Shown: piece by piece, positions 1 through 4,303 of the stretch
Position numbering within the stretch: position 1 is the first letter of the stretch
How the letters are laid out: each line of letters opens with the position of its first letter
The notes under the pieces: model-generated
Told to the model about the DNA's origin: nothing
The model's input: the letters and a program-made list of their open reading frames with translations, nothing else
Databases searched by the model: none
Assembly: GCA_026394095.1 (NCBI GenBank)
Contig: JAPKYY010000181.1
Coordinates: forward strand, 1-6,665
Reading direction: 5' to 3'
Source: Acidobacteriota bacterium
GTDB taxonomy: Bacteria; Acidobacteriota; Terriglobia; Bryobacterales; Bryobacteraceae
DNA length: 6,665 bases
Translations under genes and position numbers: made by a program

Positions 1-458
1 CCGGCTGGCGCATCGGCTTCCTGCTTGGCCCCAAATTTGTGATCGACGCCTGCGGCAAGCTGCTCACACACTCCACTTCCAACCCGAATTCGATTGCGCA
101 GAAGGCAGCCGTGGAAGCTGTCTCCGGCCCTCAGGATTCAATCACAACGATGATGACCGAGTTTCTGAAGCGTCGCGACTACACCCTGGCCCGCTTGCGC
201 GCCATCCCGGGTATTACAGCGCAGACCCCGCAGGGTGCCTTCTACGCCTACCCCAACATCAGCGGCGTCCTGGGCAAGGGCGGCATCAAGACCCCGATGG
301 AATTCGCCTCGCGGCTTCTGGCTGAGTCTCTGGTTACTGTGGTGCCCGGTGAAGCCTTTGGTTCGCAAGAACACTTCCGGCTTTCTTACGCTACTTCCAT
401 GGAAGAACTGAAGAAGGGCCTCGACCGCATCGAGGAATTCGTCAAGAAGCTCTCATGA
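1..458 (+). CDS. Class I/II PLP-dependent aminotransferase, aspartate aminotransferase type (C-terminal part)
   Basis: The reading frame is open from position 3 at the window edge, so the N-terminal half, including the PLP-binding lysine, lies outside. The first visible residues read GWRIGF, the segment just after the Schiff-base lysine in fold-type I aminotransferases; its Arg (codon 9-11) normally holds the PLP phosphate. Next come STSNPNSIAQKAA, GAFYAYPNISG, VVPGEAFG and FRLSYATS. The Arg of the last motif (codon 378-380) corresponds to the Arg that binds the substrate alpha-carboxylate. These motifs fit the bacterial aspartate/prephenate aminotransferase subgroup, which moves amino groups between an amino acid and a 2-oxo acid in the cytoplasm. 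The GTG at 39 is internal, not a start, because the conserved GWRIG lies upstream of it. The stop overlaps the manA start by ATGA. Family is clear; substrate (Asp, aromatic or other) cannot be decided from this part. Confidence 0.93.
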   Translation, partial: GWRIGFLLGPKFVIDACGKLLTHSTSNPNSIAQKAAVEAVSGPQDSITTMMTEFLKRRDYTLARLRAIPGITAQTPQGAFYAYPNISGVLGKGGIKTPMEFASRLLAESLVTVVPGEAFGSQEHFRLSYATSMEELKKGLDRIEEFVKKLS

Positions 459-1234
459 CCATCGGTCCTGGCGCACGTCGTCTAAAAACAACTCGCCACG
501 AAAAGATCTGGGGGACAACGAACTTGTCCCCCATTTTTGCCCCTGCCGATTCCAAGATTGGTGAAGTGTGGTTTGAGGACGAAGAACGGCTGCCGCTGCT
601 TTTCAAGTTTCTCTTTACTTCAGAGCGGCTCTCGATTCAGGTGCATCCGGAAGATGCCTATGCAGCGGCGCATCATCAGTCGCTCGGCAAGACCGAGATG
701 TGGCATATTTTGCGCGCTGATGAAGGTGGCGACGTGGGTCTCGGCTTCAAGCGGCTCTTCAGTGCCGAAGAGGTGGCCGCAGGTGCGCGCAGTGGCGCGA
801 TTGAAGACATGCTCAACTGGCGAAAAGTGAAGGCTGGTGAGAATTACTTTGTCCCCGCAGGTGAAGTACATGCCATCGGTGCTGGTGTTGCGATCTGCGA
901 GATCCAGCAAAACTCCGATATTACCTACCGGCTATACGATTACGGGCGCGGCCGCGAACTGCATCTTGAAGATGGCATGGCAGTAAGCCATACCGGCCCT
1001 TTTGAAGGGGCCAGGGTAGGTGTTGTCGAGTGCAAGTACTTCCGCACAGAACGAATGCGCCTCGATGCAGCACTGTCGCTCAGCGGGCCACGTGCTGTGG
1101 TGATGATCCTCGAGGGTAAAGGCAAGATTGCCGGTGAGCCTTATGAGAAGGGCGAAGGCTGGCGGCTCTTGCGCAACCTGACGATCGAGCCTTCAAAAGT
1201 TACCACTCTGCTCTACGTTACCTGGCCGGAATGA
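455..1234 (+). CDS. manA: Mannose-6-phosphate isomerase, class I, short form
   Basis: A 259-residue cytoplasmic, zinc-dependent cupin enzyme that interconverts mannose-6-phosphate and fructose-6-phosphate. Class I signatures are all present: KIWG (17-20), PLLFKFL (47-53), QVHPEDA (62-68), GKTEMWHIL (78-86), PAGEVHAIGAG (134-144) and the catalytic stretch EIQQNSDITYRLYDYGR (149-165). By family knowledge the zinc ligands are Gln62, His64, Glu81 and His139, and Arg159 is the active-site arginine. It is shorter than the roughly 315-residue Bacillus-type enzymes and much shorter than the E. coli type, but no catalytic motif is missing, so I read it as complete. The ATG at 455 overlaps the upstream TGA; only a weak AAGAAG (444-449) precedes it, which fits translational coupling. 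The next gene starts within its stop codon. An oddity is the terminator-like hairpin within codons 19-28. It probably feeds mannose-derived sugar nucleotides to glycan synthesis (inference). Confidence 0.95.
   Translation: MTIGPGARRLKTTRHEKIWGTTNLSPIFAPADSKIGEVWFEDEERLPLLFKFLFTSERLSIQVHPEDAYAAAHHQSLGKTEMWHILRADEGGDVGLGFKRLFSAEEVAAGARSGAIEDMLNWRKVKAGENYFVPAGEVHAIGAGVAICEIQQNSDITYRLYDYGRGRELHLEDGMAVSHTGPFEGARVGVVECKYFRTERMRLDAALSLSGPRAVVMILEGKGKIAGEPYEKGEGWRLLRNLTIEPSKVTTLLYVTWPE
509..538 (+). terminator. Intrinsic-terminator-like hairpin inside the start of manA
   Basis: A perfect inverted repeat: TGGGGGACAA (509-518) pairs with TTGTCCCCCA (524-533) around the 5-nt loop CGAAC, and TTTTT follows at 534-538. 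This is the layout of a Rho-independent terminator, but it lies 54 nt downstream of the manA ATG and 51 nt after the aminotransferase stop. It could form the 3' end of some aminotransferase transcripts, or act as an attenuator that stops transcription of manA and the glycosyltransferase when manA is poorly translated, since a ribosome on these codons would melt the stem. The conserved KIWG motif overlaps the left arm, so moving the manA start downstream would not place the hairpin outside the gene. The structure is seen directly; termination activity is inferred. Confidence 0.5.
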
Positions 1235-2385
1235 AAGTGATCTACACCGCCGCTCATGCCGGTGCGGCGCTGAATGTGCCGATTGGTGGCGGTGGTGCGA
1301 TTGCCCGTATGTTGAGCGAGGAATGGGCGCAAACGCAGCCATTTGAGCTTGAGGTTTTTCGCCCCGCCGAGCCGGCTGAAGATATCGTTCGCTACACGCA
1401 GAGCCAGTACACCAGCTTTTGTTATCGCTTCAGGCGGTACGCTACAAATCGAATCCTGAGAGAAGATCCAGCGCAGTGTGTCGTGCTAGCCAATGACATC
1501 AGCGAAGGCCCAGACTTTGAAGTTCTGGCCCGGCATGGTTATCGCGTCTTCACCATCTGGCATGTGGACGTGCTGGCCTTCGTGATGCGTATGTACGGGC
1601 GTGGCTGGATCAAGCCCGAGACGGCTGCCCGCTGGATGCGCCCCTTTGAGCCATGGCTGCCCGGCCCTTTGAAACTTGTCTTTGACAACCAGCACAAGTG
1701 CGTTCGATACAGCACTGGCCATTTTGTGATGACCGACTCGATGAAGCAGACCATCCTCGCCTGCTACCCGGAAACCAACCCTGCCAAGATCCACGTCACT
1801 CCCTGGGGTGCTTCTCCCGTGCAGGGTGTTGGTGTGCGTGGGCAGCCCGGCATCCTCACGCTGAGCCGCATATCACCTGAGAAGGGCCAACACCGGTTGC
1901 TTGAGGCACTCCGGGGCTACAAGGGCAAGGCAAGAGTTGTGATTGCCGGCGAAGCTGCCTTCATGGGCGGAGAAGCCTACCTGTCAAAGCTGAAGCGGAT
2001 CGCAAGCGGCTTGCCAAATGTGGACGTCAGTTTTCCCGGCCACCTGAGCGGGCAGGCAAAGCTGGACGCATTCGCCAGTGCTGACCTCTACGTCTTTCCG
2101 TCCCTGTCTGAAAGCTACGGGCTGACATTGCTGGAAGCCCTCTCACACGGAGTGCCGGTGATCGCCTGGGATCACGACGGTGCCAAAGCAATTGTTCAGC
2201 CTGAGTTTGGAGTTCTGGTAAGCAATGAGAAGCAACTGCTTGCAGCAATTGAGGCACTCATGGCAGACCCGGAACGCCGTAAGCGCATGGGAGAAGCAGG
2301 CAGGGCTTACTCGGCGCAGCGCCCGTTTTCCAAAGCCGCCGCGCAGCTTGCTAACGTCCTGCTTTCAACTGCCACTCTTCGTTAA
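1231..2385 (+). CDS. GT4-family (GT-B fold) glycosyltransferase
   Basis: A 384-residue retaining-type glycosyltransferase with two Rossmann-like halves. The N-terminal acceptor half begins MKVIYTAAH and carries a glycine loop GGGG (19-22). The C-terminal donor half starts after HVTPWGASP (188-196) and has LSRISPEKGQ (211-220), VVIAGEA (236-242), FPGHLSG (268-274) and SESYGLTLLEALSHGVPVIA (293-312). Glu294 and Glu302 form the EX7E motif of the Glycos_transf_1 family; Arg213 and Lys218 are in the usual position for binding the nucleotide-sugar phosphates. No signal peptide or membrane segment is visible, so it likely acts at the cytoplasmic side. The ATG lies in the manA stop (ATGA overlap) with no good Shine-Dalgarno site, so it depends on coupling. 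Placement after manA suggests a mannose-derived donor such as GDP-mannose, but this is inference; donor and acceptor are not readable from the sequence. Its last 35 bases overlap the convergent hydrolase gene. Confidence 0.9.
   Translation: MKVIYTAAHAGAALNVPIGGGGAIARMLSEEWAQTQPFELEVFRPAEPAEDIVRYTQSQYTSFCYRFRRYATNRILREDPAQCVVLANDISEGPDFEVLARHGYRVFTIWHVDVLAFVMRMYGRGWIKPETAARWMRPFEPWLPGPLKLVFDNQHKCVRYSTGHFVMTDSMKQTILACYPETNPAKIHVTPWGASPVQGVGVRGQPGILTLSRISPEKGQHRLLEALRGYKGKARVVIAGEAAFMGGEAYLSKLKRIASGLPNVDVSFPGHLSGQAKLDAFASADLYVFPSLSESYGLTLLEALSHGVPVIAWDHDGAKAIVQPEFGVLVSNEKQLLAAIEALMADPERRKRMGEAGRAYSAQRPFSKAAAQLANVLLSTATLR
2351..2385. other. 35-bp tail-to-tail overlap of convergent genes
   Basis: The plus-strand glycosyltransferase stops with TAA at 2383-2385, while the minus-strand hydrolase stops with TAG read from 2353-2351. 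The last 11 codons of each gene therefore share DNA. Neither side shows a hairpin plus T-run just beyond its stop, so each transcript probably runs into the opposite gene. Confidence 0.9.
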
Positions 2386-4303
2386 AGAAGTCCGCCCAGA
2401 GGATCTTGCCAGGGCGTACGGGGCCGGGTGCTTCGTCCAGCCCGACAAGAGCGGCGTCTGGCAGACGGGGCGTCTGCAGCGAGTTCGTGCCGTTGGAGTC
2501 TTCGCGCATTGTGTGGCCGCTGTTGAGCACGATGTAGCGCTTGGGATTCAGTGGGTTCGGGTAGACCATCACCGGCATGCACTGCGACGCATCACAGGCA
2601 GTCTTACCGATGGCGAGGCGCGAAGCATTCCATTCGAGCGGCAGCTTGCCCAGAATCCTGGCAATGAGACTGTTGCTCTTCGGATCACCCCAAAGCACAA
2701 GGTTCGATGAGGCGATATCAGCCTCGGTGATTTCACTGTCTTTCTTCACACGCGCATCGCCGCGGAAGAGCGAGCGCCAGGTGCGAATCGCGCGGTCACT
2801 CTCGCTCTTTACCCAGCTTCCGCCAGCCGGGTGCATGGCTTCACCCGAGGGCAGCACCATTACGAAACTCGACAAAAATGCATCATCAATCGGGCCTTGC
2901 AACCCGGGGCTTTTGCGCAGCGCATCGCTGCTGACGGCAAGCTGCCATGTGCCTTTCACTTTGGCGAAGCTGCCGCGCAGGCTTCGGTCGGTAAGAGGTT
3001 GAATTGCAGCGGCGCGTTGGCCGTCGATTCTCACCGTGGGGTTGCGATCGAGCGAGTGACGCCAGCCGCCGGCACCGAAGTCGATGCTGAAGGCAGAGAC
3101 GTTGGCCGTATCGATGTGGATGTCGCCGTTGTCCTGGATCTGCGCGTTGACGCGGGCTTTTTCCCAGTGTTCGTCAAGCCCGTTTACGACAATCCAGCGC
3201 ATGCGGTTATAGCGAAGTGTATAGGTAGTGAAGCGGATGCTCGATGGATAGGCATCGCGGCCTGACTTCGCGATTGCTGCGAGGCGGGCTTCGATGTCGG
3301 GTTTGGAATCGGGATGATACTTGTGTTCGGTTTTGGGGCCGATGACATGGGCAAGCGTTAGGCCTTCTTTGGAGAGATACCGGCCCATGATCTGGGCGGC
3401 CTGAATCTGTTTGTCGATTTCGCCGGAATAAGCTACCAGAGGCAGATTAAAGAAGTTAGCTGCGTATTCTGTCGCGTCATACCAACGCCAAAGTTTCTGC
3501 TCGTACCAGGGGCGGACGTCGCCCTTCTTTTCGAGGTTTTGATATTCCTTCGTTTCGGCAAAGCCCGCGCCTGGGGCCGCACCGGCAAACTGGTCAGCGT
3601 AGTGCGCCGCGATGTGCCAGGTGGAAGCCCCACCCATCGAAAAGCCCCGTACAAAGATACGATCTTCATCGATGCGGTAATGCTTCTTTGCGGCCTCAAG
3701 GCCTTCGAGCACATCTACTTCACCTGCAAACTTGGTGGCATTGCAGTATCGGCCATAGACATGCAGCATGATGGCGTCCGGGGGTGTGAATTCTCCAGGT
3801 CTGGTCATACGGTCGACGAGAAAATTCACTTCACTGCGAACATCACTGCGCCCGGCAAACCAGGTATCGAGGCGCCACGGCTTGGCATCCGTGGCGCGCC
3901 AGCCGGCTGGAATCACCAACCCGTAGGGCTGTACGCTGCCATCGATCTTTGAGACATAGCCACGCACGATCAGGCCGGTGTCTGTCGTCCAGGGGGATTG
4001 GCCGTTGGCCAACTGCCGGGCCCGCAGCAGGCCCTCGTCCAGAAGGCGTATCGCCTTGGTGCCTTCGTCAGCCTTAAAGAACTCGTTGTAGGTGAGCGCA
4101 TAGCGCACCGCTTCTCGAAAGATCAACACATCGGGTAGAAGAGGATGCTTGGCGATGGGCTCAATGTTCTGATTGAGTTCTTTGAGTTTGGCCTCGAGCT
4201 TGGCCTTCACTTCTGGAGGGATGGCTACACCGGGAGGCGGCAGTTGCTTCGGAGCCTGGGCAGAGGCAATCGAGGCAGCGATGAGGAGGCAGAGAGATCT
4301 CAT
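2351..4303 (-). CDS. Secreted alpha/beta hydrolase, PHB-depolymerase/prolyl-oligopeptidase-like, with unassigned C-terminal region
   Basis: A 650-residue serine hydrolase, probably exported. Residues 1-17 form a short signal peptide (MRSLCLLIAASIASA, likely cut after Ala15). A proline-rich and helical stretch follows to about 105, then a catalytic alpha/beta-hydrolase domain at about 125-350. This begins PYGLVIPAGW (127-136), as in esterase/PHB-depolymerase-type enzymes, and contains the elbow GFSMGG (220-225), making Ser222 the nucleophile. Asp297 (SGEIDK) and His327 or His330 (TEHKYHP) would complete the triad. Residues 360-650 hold a second, beta-rich region with NLVLWGDPKSN (534-544), RYIVLNSGHTM (589-599) and a Cys570/Cys575 pair; I cannot assign it a function. 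Substrate is unknown: ester, peptide or polymer are all possible. The start overlaps the stop of the upstream phosphoesterase gene by ATGA, so the two are coupled. Family fairly sure, substrate not. Confidence 0.88.
   Translation of the reverse strand: MRSLCLLIAASIASAQAPKQLPPPGVAIPPEVKAKLEAKLKELNQNIEPIAKHPLLPDVLIFREAVRYALTYNEFFKADEGTKAIRLLDEGLLRARQLANGQSPWTTDTGLIVRGYVSKIDGSVQPYGLVIPAGWRATDAKPWRLDTWFAGRSDVRSEVNFLVDRMTRPGEFTPPDAIMLHVYGRYCNATKFAGEVDVLEGLEAAKKHYRIDEDRIFVRGFSMGGASTWHIAAHYADQFAGAAPGAGFAETKEYQNLEKKGDVRPWYEQKLWRWYDATEYAANFFNLPLVAYSGEIDKQIQAAQIMGRYLSKEGLTLAHVIGPKTEHKYHPDSKPDIEARLAAIAKSGRDAYPSSIRFTTYTLRYNRMRWIVVNGLDEHWEKARVNAQIQDNGDIHIDTANVSAFSIDFGAGGWRHSLDRNPTVRIDGQRAAAIQPLTDRSLRGSFAKVKGTWQLAVSSDALRKSPGLQGPIDDAFLSSFVMVLPSGEAMHPAGGSWVKSESDRAIRTWRSLFRGDARVKKDSEITEADIASSNLVLWGDPKSNSLIARILGKLPLEWNASRLAIGKTACDASQCMPVMVYPNPLNPKRYIVLNSGHTMREDSNGTNSLQTPRLPDAALVGLDEAPGPVRPGKILWADFFNEEWQLKAGR
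2455..2477. repeat. Alternating inverted repeat CGTCTG/CAGACG/CGTCTG
   Basis: Three arms lie in 23 bp: CGTCTG (2455-2460), GCAGACG (2461-2467) and CGTCTGC (2471-2477). The middle arm can pair with either neighbour; the right-hand pairing gives a 7-bp perfect stem with a GGG loop. It lies inside the hydrolase coding region, about 70 bp past the glycosyltransferase stop. No T-run follows on either strand, so it is not a standard terminator. It may be chance, or may hinder polymerase or protect the 3' end of the read-through glycosyltransferase transcript. Confidence 0.35.

Noticed and set aside
995..1012. GGCCC...GGGCC inverted repeat inside manA
   Set aside because: It is a short stem needing a G-U pair, has no T-run after it and lies mid-gene, so chance is the likely explanation.
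2225..2710. A 161-codon plus-strand open frame spanning the convergent junction
   Set aside because: It begins inside the glycosyltransferase in another frame and runs antisense to the hydrolase. Both real genes show family motifs, while this translation has none.
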